DNA of 64,000 bases from contig CM071600.1 in assembly GCA_036435485.1 (NCBI GenBank), positions 157,616,546-157,680,545 of the forward strand. Reading direction: 5' to 3'. The DNA comes from Saposhnikovia divaricata (lineage: Eukaryota > Streptophyta > Magnoliopsida > Apiales > Apiaceae). Both the position numbers and the translations under genes were made by a program. Numbering within the stretch: the stretch's first letter is position 1; each line of letters begins with the position of its first letter. The notes under the pieces were generated by a model, which ran no database searches, was not told the origin of the DNA, and was given only the letters and a program-made list of their open reading frames with translations. Shown here one piece after another: positions 45,201 through 53,740 of this stretch.

Positions 45201-46360
45201 ACCATAAGGCGATTAAAGGGTTTAGAAGACAGCAGGATGGAGGGCGCGCCCTTCGTGAGAGTGGCTCCGGAGTCATGAGTGTTGTCCCAGAAGAGGTGAA
45301 AGCCCATTATCTTGTCCAGGAACCTGAAGAGGAAGAACTGCTATACAGGGCGCGCCCTGAGGATGATACCTCGGTTCTTGATGAGCTTCAAGAAGGAATT
45401 TTAGAGGAAATAGAGGAAGATGCAGAGGAAGTAATCTCGTTTGATCTCAAGGGTGAGCAGGTTCAAGGGAGACGAATGTTGCTTGAAGGTTTGGTGCATA
45501 CCCTTGTCGAGGAAGACTTCCCTCTTAAAGAGGACGTGCCCTCCAAGGACGTAGCACCGGTTGAAGATCCTCGAAGTTTTGATTTCGACCTTGACCCAAG
45601 GACACCGCAACCAGTGGAAAAGACTGGTCCTGCAGAGGATACAATTTCTGTTTTGGTGGATGAGAGGGATCCAACTAAGGTTCTGAAGATTGGGTCGCAG
45701 TTGAACTCCAAGTTAAGAGGCATGCTCACTAATTTCCTTTTAAACAATCTGGATGTTTTTGCTTGGAGTCATGCTGATATGGTTGGGATTGATCCGAAGG
45801 TTATGTGTCACCGTCTGAATATAGATCCCACCAAGAAGGGAATTCGCCAGAAACGCCGGCCAGTAAGTGGAGAGAGAGCCGTAGCCTTGAAAGAAGAGGT
45901 GGATGGACTTCTAGATGTTGGGCTAATCAAGGAGTCATATTATCCAGATTGGTTGGCTAATCCGGTTCTTGTGAAAAAACCAAATGGAAAATGGCGAACT
46001 TGTGTGGATTTTACTGATCTGAACAAGGCATGCCCGAAGGATAGCTTTCCACTCCCGAGGATTGATCAGTTGGTAGATGCTACGGCAGGACATGCTCTTT
46101 TAAGTTTCATGGATGCTTACTCTGGTTACAACCAGATTCCTATGTATGAGCCGGATCAGGAGCACACTTCCTTTATTACAGATCGAGGATTGTATTGTTA
46201 CATTGGAATGCCTTTCGGGTTAATCAATGCTGGCGCAACCTATCAGAGATTGGTGAACATGATGTTTAAGGACTTGATAGGGAAAACCATGGAGGTATAC
46301 GTGGATGATATGCTTGTTAAATCCTTAAAAGCAGAGGACCATGTAAAGCATTTGGAATAG
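42221..46360 (+). CDS. Gag-protease-RT polyprotein of element C, ended by an in-frame TAG
   Basis: 1379 residues from ATG 42221 (MSHNHGRGSQEEDG). The N-terminus is Arg/Pro-rich and includes three tandem repeats around QRVPPDNRSRPL. The gag capsid domain is at about residues 465-625 (DLRFHGNADPVEFLGRFD ... SLQSYFKRFN). A Cys/His segment follows (CEFHESSGHNTHEC, about residue 725). Protease is VFVDNGSSVNILYY at about residue 870, with DNGS in place of the usual D-S/T-G. RT runs from about residue 1240: CVDFTDLNKACPKDSFPLPR, MPFGLINAGATYQR and the catalytic YVDDMLVKS. The frame stops at TAG 46358-46360, just after YVDD. The next codons continue RT in the same frame, so this is a single nonsense change within a polyprotein. 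Confidence 0.9.
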   Translation: MSHNHGRGSQEEDGYDSEDSLGGNRARHEAYVPENIAAPPRHQGTPAAIGGQPPVLISNSALMEQLYIMQDAINSFGARLGSVEEEQESRRKSRSIPRNHRRSGKSPQIVEDSRRGEESHEKRFQLVTPRRLDYSDPIIEYPSENNSECRLVNPQERARPHPHRSGRTPHEIQRDEEQIAKERRDFASLKERLGIRLDDDDLRMVLLELQKKDKYMESRPHDSQRVPPDNRSRPLEHERALPQSHDPQRVPPDNRSRLLGHERTLTRNDNPQRVPPVQNRSRPLGFHQTPHRDNTERRNRDNGDRRMDWHQGNRRPRNQGAPSGGRSPHIHQIPSSTSSESRSRTHSRSGEQYQRGSQGNPQPHGNPEGHQIQTQEVVIQPQVEVQGGIQTAAPPLPPPPGGTQTVEQPNIQNIPGVGTFNVDDLKKLLAHLDGGRIYATAPTSSPFSTEVREAQLPAGYRSMTNDLRFHGNADPVEFLGRFDIEMDVYQVTELARCRLLAATFRESAQQWFQKLGPGVITSWQVMRNLFLTKFQAAVKYAPPVTTLANIKQREGESLQSYFKRFNSESTMVRGATDETLKSFLIAGLSVGTDFWKHLQGRDPPTLADVFAQAESFKIVEQSLADNRKTDSQNGSKAKIGKRKDRSPSPTRRIATGANRINLTETGRSWGPPDTYTYDQRPGNYTPLAASIEHIFEVNKNKGFFRKPEPLTSWQSKDKKKYCEFHESSGHNTHECRQLREEIEDLIKEGYLTEWIVREVKKHRENPDRRDGGRALHGDGKPEEKKFVKEGSIHTIFGGHHLGGDSNHAMERYSREARYRPLTNVNSLELRPPKLFKGECADITFTEEEARWVHHPHNDALVVAIQIGSKNVHRVFVDNGSSVNILYYSTYKKLGLLDKDMIQDNGWIYGFSGESVKVMGAIKLPVTLGEGNLSVTQMMDFMILNVDSSHNALVGRPLLKEMKVVTSIYHLAMKFPTPNGVGTVRGSQHDSRDCYHKAIKGFRRQQDGGRALRESGSGVMSVVPEEVKAHYLVQEPEEEELLYRARPEDDTSVLDELQEGILEEIEEDAEEVISFDLKGEQVQGRRMLLEGLVHTLVEEDFPLKEDVPSKDVAPVEDPRSFDFDLDPRTPQPVEKTGPAEDTISVLVDERDPTKVLKIGSQLNSKLRGMLTNFLLNNLDVFAWSHADMVGIDPKVMCHRLNIDPTKKGIRQKRRPVSGERAVALKEEVDGLLDVGLIKESYYPDWLANPVLVKKPNGKWRTCVDFTDLNKACPKDSFPLPRIDQLVDATAGHALLSFMDAYSGYNQIPMYEPDQEHTSFITDRGLYCYIGMPFGLINAGATYQRLVNMMFKDLIGKTMEVYVDDMLVKSLKAEDHVKHLE
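42881..43090 (+). repeat. Three tandem repeats in the gag N-terminus of element C
   Basis: Units of about 70 bp start near 42881, 42953 and 43022. Each encodes QRVPP followed by NRSRPL or NRSRLL. They share CACAGCGCGTGCCCCCTG and AACAGGTCGCGGC. The peptide is Arg/Pro-rich and may bind RNA, which is inference. Confidence 0.8.
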
Positions 46361-48901
46361 ATGTTCGAGATTTTGAGGAAGTTTAGGATGAAGTTGAATC
46401 CTCAAAAATGCGTCTTTGGGGTAGAATCCGGGAAGTTTCTAGGATTTATTGTTAATCATCGTGGAATCGAGGCAAATCCAGCAAAAATAAAAGCTCTTCT
46501 TGACATGAAATCTCCGACTAGTGTAAAGCAAGTTCAGAGTCTCACAGGAAGGATAGCAGCCCTTAATCGTTTCGTTTCAAAATCGTCGGATAAATGCAGA
46601 GAATTCTTCAAGGCGATAAAGGGGGCAGCCAAAGATTTTGCATGGACATCTGAGTGTGAGGAAGCTTTTCAGAGAATAAAGGAGCATTTGGGAAATCCCC
46701 CTCTCTTAGCTAAGCCCGTGGAAGGAGAGACGTTAATTTTATACTTGGCAGTTTCAGAACATTCTATTAGTGCGGTATTAGTAAGAGAAGAAGTTGATCA
46801 TCAGTCTCCGGTTTACTATGTGAGTAAGCATTTGCTTGATGCGGAAACCAGATATACTAGCATGGAAAAGTTGGTTTATGCCTTAGTTTTGGCGTCAAGG
46901 AAGCTTCGTCCTTATTTTCAGGCTCACAAGATTGAAGTTCGTACGGCATATCCATTGAGAGGAATTCTCCACAAGCCGGAAACCTCTGGTCGAATGTTAA
47001 AATGGGCAGTTGAGCTGGGACAATTTGATTTGGAATATACTCCAAGGACAGCTATAAAGGGTCAAGCTTTAGCTGATTTCATTCTTGAATTCGAGTCGGA
47101 AAATGAAGAAAAATCAATTGTATTAATTGAGCCTGAAGTTCTGCTTAAGAGGGCAACCCCATTTGAAGAAGTTCCTCAACCTTGGTGGAAGTTACAAGTA
47201 GATGGAGCTGTCAATAATGGAGGGGCTGGAGCAGGAGTAATCTTGCTTACCCCCGAAGGGAATCAACTCATGAGTGCTATTCACTTCAAATTTCAGGCGA
47301 CCAATAATGATGCAGAGTATGAAGCCTTGATTAATGGGCTAAAGATGGCTTTGGAGATGAAGGTAGTGAATCTCATTGTGTTAAGTGATTCAGAGCTAGT
47401 GGTCGGACAAGTGAAAGGTGGATTTCAGTGTAGAGGTCCAAGGACAGAGCTTTACATGAGGTGCGCTCAACGATTGATCAAAAAGTTCCGAGAAGTACGG
47501 GTAGAGTGTATTCCACGAAATGAGAACTGTAGTGCAGATGTATTAGCCAAGTTGGGGTCACAGAAAGACGCTCTGCTATTGGGGACAGTACCTTTGCAAG
47601 TACAGGAAGTTCCTAGCATTCCAGAGGTTGAAGTCATGGAAGTGGAATCTATTCCCAGTGTTACTTGGATGACTCCCATTCAAAAATATATTCGAGATGG
47701 GATACTTCCTGGTGAGAAGTTGGAGGCCAGGCGGCTTCAGTATCAAGCAGCTAGATTCGTGGAGTATGATGGGATATTATATAAGAGGGGTTTCAATCAA
47801 CCACTTCTCAAGTGCATAGATGGAGATGAATGCAATTACATTCTTAGGGAGATTCATGAAGGTATATGCGGCAATCACTCGGGGGGTGGTTCGTTGGCAA
47901 TGAAGGTGTTAAGGCAAGGATATTATTGGCCTACCTTGAAGAAGGATGCTTACGAATTTGTTAGGGCATGTGACAAGTGTCAGAGGTTTGCCAATTATTC
48001 TACCAGCCCAGCTACCACTTTGACTTCTTTAATGAGCCCATGGCCATTTGCTATGTGGGGAATAGATCTCATTGGGGAACTCCCTAAAGCTAAAGGAGGA
48101 GTAAAGTATGCTGTTGTCGCTGTGGATTACTTTACCAAGTGGGCGGAAGCAATGCCTTTGGCTGTAATTACTGCAAGGAAGATTCGAGATTTTGTTTTCA
48201 ACTCTATTGTTTGCAGGTTTGGAATTCCATATAAGCTTGTGTCGGATAATGGAAAACAGTTTGATAGCAAAGAACTGAGAAAGTTGTGTGATGACTTGGG
48301 GATAAAGAAGGAATTTGCAGCTGTGTATCATCCTCAAAGTAATGGGCAGACAGAGGCTATCAACAAAATAATCAAGCATACCTTGAAGACGAAGTTGGAA
48401 GAAAGCAAAGGGAATTGGCCTGAAGAACTTCCCATGGTCTTATGGTCGTATAACACAACTCCAAGAACCACAACTGGAGAATCTCCTTTCATATTGTCTT
48501 ATGGATGTGAGGCAATGGTGCCGGTGGAAATTGGAGCAGGATCATTCCGAAGGGATTTTTATGACGAAGAGTCAAATATGATAAATCAAAGGCTAAATCT
48601 TGATTTCTTAGAGGAGATGAGGGCAAATTCGCAGTTGAGGTTGGCAACATATCAGCAGAGAGCTGCACGATACTATAACAAGAAGGTGAAGGCTCAACCT
48701 TTTAAGGTGGGTGATCTAGTTCTGCGGAAAGTTATGCCAAATACGAGGGTAGCAGCACATGGAGTCTTTGGTCCCAACTGGGAAGGACCTTACAAGATCA
48801 AGTCTATCATCTGGGAAGGGACTTATCATCTAGAAGACTTGGATGGCAACACAATCCCAAGGGCATGGAATGCAGAGCATCTGAGGAAATACTATCAGTA
48901 G
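46361..48901 (+). CDS. RT end, RNase H, archaeal-type RNase H and integrase of element C
   Basis: Same frame as the preceding ORF, separated only by the TAG. It begins with the RT thumb (MKLNPQKCVFGVESGKFLGF). RNase H follows (LYLAVSEHSISAVLV, SMEKLVYALVLASRKL), then the second RNase H (LQVDGAVNNGGAGAGVILL, NNDAEYEALINGL, LSDSELVVGQV) that marks the Tat group. Integrase has zinc residues in HEGICGNHSGG and CDKCQRF, and catalytic D, D, E in WGIDLIGELP, SDNGKQFDS and NGQTEAINK. It ends AWNAEHLRKYYQ. Translation from the ATG right after the stop is possible, but no ribosome-entry feature is visible. The usual product would be a cleaved part of one long polyprotein. Confidence 0.9.
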   Translation: MFEILRKFRMKLNPQKCVFGVESGKFLGFIVNHRGIEANPAKIKALLDMKSPTSVKQVQSLTGRIAALNRFVSKSSDKCREFFKAIKGAAKDFAWTSECEEAFQRIKEHLGNPPLLAKPVEGETLILYLAVSEHSISAVLVREEVDHQSPVYYVSKHLLDAETRYTSMEKLVYALVLASRKLRPYFQAHKIEVRTAYPLRGILHKPETSGRMLKWAVELGQFDLEYTPRTAIKGQALADFILEFESENEEKSIVLIEPEVLLKRATPFEEVPQPWWKLQVDGAVNNGGAGAGVILLTPEGNQLMSAIHFKFQATNNDAEYEALINGLKMALEMKVVNLIVLSDSELVVGQVKGGFQCRGPRTELYMRCAQRLIKKFREVRVECIPRNENCSADVLAKLGSQKDALLLGTVPLQVQEVPSIPEVEVMEVESIPSVTWMTPIQKYIRDGILPGEKLEARRLQYQAARFVEYDGILYKRGFNQPLLKCIDGDECNYILREIHEGICGNHSGGGSLAMKVLRQGYYWPTLKKDAYEFVRACDKCQRFANYSTSPATTLTSLMSPWPFAMWGIDLIGELPKAKGGVKYAVVAVDYFTKWAEAMPLAVITARKIRDFVFNSIVCRFGIPYKLVSDNGKQFDSKELRKLCDDLGIKKEFAAVYHPQSNGQTEAINKIIKHTLKTKLEESKGNWPEELPMVLWSYNTTPRTTTGESPFILSYGCEAMVPVEIGAGSFRRDFYDEESNMINQRLNLDFLEEMRANSQLRLATYQQRAARYYNKKVKAQPFKVGDLVLRKVMPNTRVAAHGVFGPNWEGPYKIKSIIWEGTYHLEDLDGNTIPRAWNAEHLRKYYQ

Positions 48902-49562
48902 GGTGCGGCTTTGACCCCCTATTGTATGAAGGCTTATATTTAAGTTATAGACTAGCATAAATAAATCTTCTCCTAGTCTAGAGGGGTAGTACACATACGC
49001 CTTCTTTAGTTCTAGTCGAGACTTGCTGTTTTTATTCCACGCTTTTTCGAAGTTTATTCTCCTTAGCTCGGGGGGTAATACATGTATGCCTTCCCTTGTT
49101 CTGTTGAGATTTGAGTTTATTTGAAGATTAATAAAGTATATCAAGACATTTTTTCAAGTTTTTTGAAGATTCTTTTTATTACAAGAGGTCGTGCTCTATG
49201 TCTTATGGCGCGCCCTGTAAAATTCTGTGTAATTACAAGCAATAATTGACAAGTTAAAGCAATCTTGAAAAGGGTAATGCCTTAGGGCGCGCCCTCAACA
49301 TGTATGAAGATTTTTTTTGTGTTTTTCTGTCAAGGTTAAAGACATTTTCTTGAACGAAATGATGAAGAAAAGGTTGTGCCCCAGTTAAGGGCGCGCACTT
49401 ATTGGAAAGATTTAACAAGAAAAGTAAAAGCATGAAAAAGTGATAAACATAGTAAGGTTCAAAGGACATTAAAAGTTAGGAATTACAACTTGCAGGGTTT
49501 TACAAAGGACCCGCACCTTAGAAGTTAAAGTAAAAATTCGGCCAGAGTTTGAGTATAGAACC
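48902..49562. other. Spacer between integrase and the antisense gene of element C
   Basis: Non-coding 660 bp, with GGCGCGCC at 49207 and 49286. For the antisense gene this is downstream sequence and may hold its polyadenylation signals. No strong candidate could be fixed. Confidence 0.4.
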
Positions 49563-52530
49563 CTAGGACGCGTCCTTGGGAGGTGAAGGGGGCGCGTCTT
49601 GGGTATTGTTTGGACGAACAATTGTAAGGGGAGATACATCTTCGGGAGGAGAGCTTGGATTGGGGATAGCTGTAGAGCTTGGATTAGGAATATCCTGGGC
49701 TGCTGGAACGTTTTCAGTTGAAGGCGCGCCTTCAGGGTCTTCTTCCAAGCCAAGTTCGATCCTTTTTGTCTTGATGGCATTTGCATGCAGTGTCTTGAAT
49801 TGCTTAATGTCCTCAGCACTCTCTGGGCCAAATTTTTCTTCCCAATTGTAATCAGGGTCGTTTGCAAGAAAACCAAGAAGATAGAAATCAAACCCAGCTT
49901 GAAAATTTTTATCTTCCATGGCTTGCTTCTCATCTTTCCAGCAGTCTGCTTTCTCGATCTCAAGGGTGTCCCGCTGCACTTTCAAATCTTCGTTCTCTTT
50001 CTCCAACCTGTCATTCTTGTCGGCCAAGAGTTGGCGATGATTGGCAGCATCTTGTAAGTCATTTTTGAGGTCTTGGATAGTAGCATCCTTGGAATCGCAC
50101 TTACTCTTCCATTTGTTGTCAGCCTCCACAATCATCTTTGCATATTTTCTGTTCTCCCCTTCGAGTTTGTTGATGTGAATCTTCTCTTTGTGAATCCTTT
50201 GGGCGCGCCCTAAGGATTGAATTAAAAGTTGAGCAGAGGCTTTGATCATGGAGTTTGTTTCATCATCAGCATTCATGTTTTGCCAATGATCAACCTCCTT
50301 TTCATCGACAAGAGATGCAGCAGCTGGCCCAATGAGGGTCTCAACGTACGAGGGCGCGCCCTCAGTTCTTGGCTTCTTGCCCTTGTCAATAGGAGGGTCT
50401 TGGGCTTCAGTACTCCTCTTCAAAGATCTGGAAGAAGTAGGAATTGTTGGGTTGGGTTCTTGCTGAATTTGACTAGGGCGCGCCCTAGTGTCAGAAGAAC
50501 CCGCTTTGTCGGTTGTTTTTTCATTGTCATTTTTCTTCCTGGATCCAAAGCCACGAGGAATTTGAGGAGCCATATCTGCACAAGACAAGAGAAACAATTA
50601 GGCCGCGCCTCAGGAAAAGGTTATGGAGCACGTTAAAGAATACATATTAGGGCGCGTCCTAATCTATAATTTTATACCTTCATTGGAGTCATAATTTTCA
50701 TCGCTATCACTAGAGGGTGAGGGAACGGCAACGCCATTTCTAAATTTCTTAAATTTACAAAAGGAACCAACTCTCTCAGAGAGAATCCCAACTCTTTTCA
50801 GGTTTTCTTCTGTGATAAGAGTTTGAAGATTGAATTTTTCTTCGGCAATTTTGAGGACGGCCTGAGCCCTGAGAGAGGCCGCGCCTTGGAGAGTTTTTTG
50901 AACTCTTCTATCTGTGTTAATTCAAAATTAATAAAAATTTAAGTGGAAAGTTATTAAGGAAAGAAGAATTTAAGGCGCGCCCTGACTTACAGGGATCGGT
51001 GTTGAACTGCACACGAACTCGAGGGACATCCCAAACGAAGAAGAATGGCTCCTTCCAATGTTTGGTGTGGCTGACCCTACCCTCAGAAAATCCTTTATTA
51101 TTGTGAGGCTTATTTATTACTAAATAGTAATAGCCTATACTAGATTGACGAATGCTGTAGAAGAAACTGACTTCGTGCATGGAAGGAGCTCCAAATTCGA
51201 GATCGTGATAGAGAATGAATAAACCAAGTAGAAGTTTGTAGCTATTGGGACTTAGTTGGATGGGTGCAAGATTGTACCATTCGAGTACTTGCCTTAGATA
51301 TGGGTGTAAGGGCGCGCCCACACCAAGAGCAACTAGCTTTGGAGTTAAGACCATCCTCGGAATTTTGAAATTTTTACCATAATTGAAGATGTGTGGGCGA
51401 TGATGAGCATATGGAATGGCCCAGATTCCTTCTTGGCCATAATATTGCATAGCCCATCCTACTTCGTCGCTTGTAGCTGTCGAAGACATATTCACGCAAG
51501 CCAATTTGCCTCGTTTCTTTCTAAGAATATTTTTGTCCTTTTCAGACATGGTATCATATCTACCAAAGTCAACATCGATTTCTGCATCAAGGACTTCCCA
51601 ATGTCTAAACGGGATTGGAGAAGGTAATGGAGATGTAGGTTCGGAGTCGGCTGTTGGTGAAATGGAAGAAGCTGAGGGCGCGCCCTCAGAGGAGTAAGTA
51701 TCAGAAGAATGTGTGTCGTTGGAAGAATTGAAATTTGGAGTATAGTCACTATCTGAGGGATCTGTATGCAAAGGGTCTGGAATTTTTTCGGGTATTGGTT
51801 TTGAAATTTCTATGTTGTTCTTCATACGGGTGCTAAGGGGAACATTATCCAAGGAATCTTCACTGGAAAAACTCATCCTGTCTTCGTTAAAATCCTGGAT
51901 GAGGCGCGCCCTGTCTTCTGAGGATACAAAGGAGAAGAGAGGTCTAGGCGGATTAGGAGGAAGAGGTGCTGGCAAAGGAGAGTAAGCCCCAATGCGTTTG
52001 TTAAGTTCCTTAAAAGGGTGAAATGGAGACGGCGCGCCCTCCAGCTGCAAAATTAAAAGAAAATAATAAAGAAACTGAGGGCGCGCCCATGAGAGGAAAA
52101 TAACGAGAATTTTTTCTACAAGTCAACTAATAGGTTGGTCGATAGAGAGGGTACTGATACGCAACTAGGGACAGCCTTGTGTATTAGCAAAGTAAAGCTA
52201 AGGACGCGCCCTATATGTAAGGCGCGCCCAACGGATTAATTCAATATACAGAAACATGTTCTGTAAAAGTTATGATGGCAAAACAAGATCAAACGCGTAT
52301 ACATACAAATATACATACAAGCAATATTATAGAACACGAAGATAACCGACAGTCAAGGTGCTAAATCAGGCAAAAAACACGGTGAAAACTTGAAATAAAG
52401 ACATGAGAACGTACCTTGTAAGTTCTAGAATTCGATTTAGTGAAGAAATGATCGGAAAAGTGACGAAATTGGCCGGATTGGTGCTCGGAAAACTCAAAGT
52501 CGCCGGTGTCAGTTTTGTTTGAGAGAGAAA
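49563..52530 (-). CDS. Spliced antisense gene in the 3' region of element C (Transposase_28/PF04195-like plus coiled coil)
   Basis: Minus-strand exons inferred from splice sites: leader about 52530-52415, then 52044-50991, 50911-50678 and 50575-49563. Donors are ACAAG/GTACGT, CCCT/GTAAGT and GAAG/GTATAA; acceptors are TTTGCAG, AACACAG and TGTGCAG. The three coding exons join in one open frame. The first in-frame ATG is at 51876, giving about 710 residues. The N-terminal part is Ser/Pro-rich. It is followed by HPYLRQVLEWYNLAPIQLSP and SYKLLLGLFILYHD, which recall the plant 'putative gypsy-type transposon' domain (PF04195). The C-terminal exon encodes a long coiled coil (LEGENRKYAKMIVEAD, NDRLEKENEDLKVQRDTLEI) and an acidic tail. 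Extra antisense ORFs are known in some Tat elements, such as Grande; their function is unknown. The domain name is from memory and needs a profile search. Confidence 0.75.
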
Positions 52531-52560
52531 GTAAAAAGAGTAAAGTGGAATGTAAGGGAG

Positions 52561-52570
52561 GTATTTATAG
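52561..52570 (-). promoter_or_regulatory. TATA box for the antisense gene of element C
   Basis: On the minus strand CTATAAATAC lies about 30 bp before the leader exon inferred to begin near 52530. It is outside the LTR, so the antisense gene would have its own promoter and not depend on the LTR. Confidence 0.6.
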
Positions 52571-52713
52571 TGGTTTTGAAGAGATAGTGGTTGACAGCTG
52601 TAGAGTCGGTTGAAATTCCAAGGACGCGCCCTAAAGGGCGCGCCTTGTTCAGAAGATTGTGAGAATTTTGGGTTTTATAGAAGAAATTCCGTACATCATC
52701 TTTGATTTCATAC

Positions 52714-52729
52714 GGAATTGGGGGGTAGT
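52714..52729 (+). promoter_or_regulatory. Polypurine tract of element C
   Basis: AATTGGGGGGTAGT ends directly at the 3' LTR and fits the plus-strand primer tract. Confidence 0.75.
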
Positions 52730-53735
52730 TGTTATAGCCAAAATTCGGTTCGGGTTTTTCAAGATGGATTCGGGTTAAATTACGGGTTCAATTTGGGGGA
52801 TTCTAGGTTTAATTAAGGATTTTATAGGAAATGGAGAAATCAGGCCGCGCCCTCTCTTTCTCTACAAAGAGGGCGCGCCCTAAGTATAGAAACATGGTGA
52901 CAAATCTATTCAGGTTGGTTTTGTAAGAAGACATCGAAGAAATCTCTCCTAGGATTCCACTCAAGTATGAATTTCACTCAAGAGTGGATTCCACTCCAGT
53001 TGGGATTCCAGAAGTTGAAGAATTCCCTCCTGTCGTATCTCAGGAGGGGGATGTCCGTCGCAGAAGGCCTCCAGGGGTTTGCCTGGATATAAGGACCCTT
53101 CTTAAACACTAAGGGCGCGCCCTAAGGTGGAAAGATGGGGACTTTTTGGTGTGTGCTTTGGGAGCTCTGTTCCTGTAGCCAATGGGCGCGCTCTCATTGG
53201 GGAACTTTGGAGTAATCCTGCACTTTGCACCCAAAAGCTCTGGATCACCTGTCCTGCTATCTGGTGGGTGCTTCTCATTCGGGGGACAGGGATGCGTTCT
53301 GCACTTGGGGTAAACCACGGCTATACCTACGTCCTTGAAATCAAGGAATAGCTGGTAACGGATGGGACTAGTCCTCGACGGGGGAAGTTTCCTTATCCGT
53401 GAAGTCTTGAGATCTTGGATGGGCCTTGGGCCTTTGTGGTTAGGCCTCATAGTAGAACATTCCGGAAGCTGGTTCATTATCCAAGCCCATTTGGGTTTCT
53501 TGTTCTCCAAGAACTACGTATGGCTTGATCCCCTATAAATACCGGGGTACGTAGGCCGATTGAGGGGTTGGAAGTCGAGAGCTCTGAATAGCCGCCACTA
53601 ACCCTATCAATCTCAGCCACCAATTACGCTCAACAACCACACACCACCGTTTTCTCCGGCAAAGAATCGCCGCATCAGATCTTGTTTCCGGCGACACACC
53701 TCGAATTTTGTTGTTCCCAAATTCCTCCGTCAACA
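52730..53735 (+). repeat. 3' LTR of element C
   Basis: 1006 bp copy of 41161-42166 with no difference seen by eye. A polypurine tract precedes it, and the GCTTG target duplication follows it. Confidence 0.97.
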
Positions 53736-53740
53736 GCTTG

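Larger units (their letters stand above)
41303..53121. repeat. Dispersed GGCGCGCC palindromes across element C (at least 23)
   Basis: Exact copies begin at 41303, 41545, 42691, 43178, 44535, 45243, 45349, 49207, 49286, 49723, 50202, 50353, 50477, 50974, 51311, 51677, 51903, 52031, 52080, 52221, 52637, 52872 and 53114. Near copies such as GGACGCGCC, GGCCGCGCC and GGCGCGTC occur at about 41274, 49563, 50602, 50650, 50879, 52202 and 52622. Most extend to AGGGCGCGCCCT, and several are longer perfect palindromes, for example 18 bp at 50472-50489. None was seen in 45357-49206 (RT to integrase) or outside element C. In frame they encode ARP, GAP or RAL on either strand. Confidence 0.9.
41161..53735 (+). 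mobile_element. Ty3/gypsy Tat-lineage LTR retrotransposon (element C), very young
   Basis: Plus-strand element of 12575 bp with 1006 bp LTRs that appear identical by eye. The target duplication is GCTTG (41156-41160 and 53736-53740). Order: gag, protease, RT, RNase H, a second archaeal-type RNase H, integrase, then about 3.8 kb before the 3' LTR that holds a gene on the opposite strand. The double RNase H and the RT motif EVYVDDMLVKS mark the Tat group. There is no chromodomain. One in-frame TAG at 46358 is the only visible defect in about 2200 codons. GGCGCGCC palindromes are scattered through the element but are absent from the RT-RNase H-integrase part. Confidence 0.96.

Noticed and set aside
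41303..53121. GGCGCGCC copies as cloning sites (AscI) or vector contamination
   Set aside because: The copies lie inside coding frames, LTRs and introns of a natural element, with varied flanks and near-variants. No vector sequence is present.
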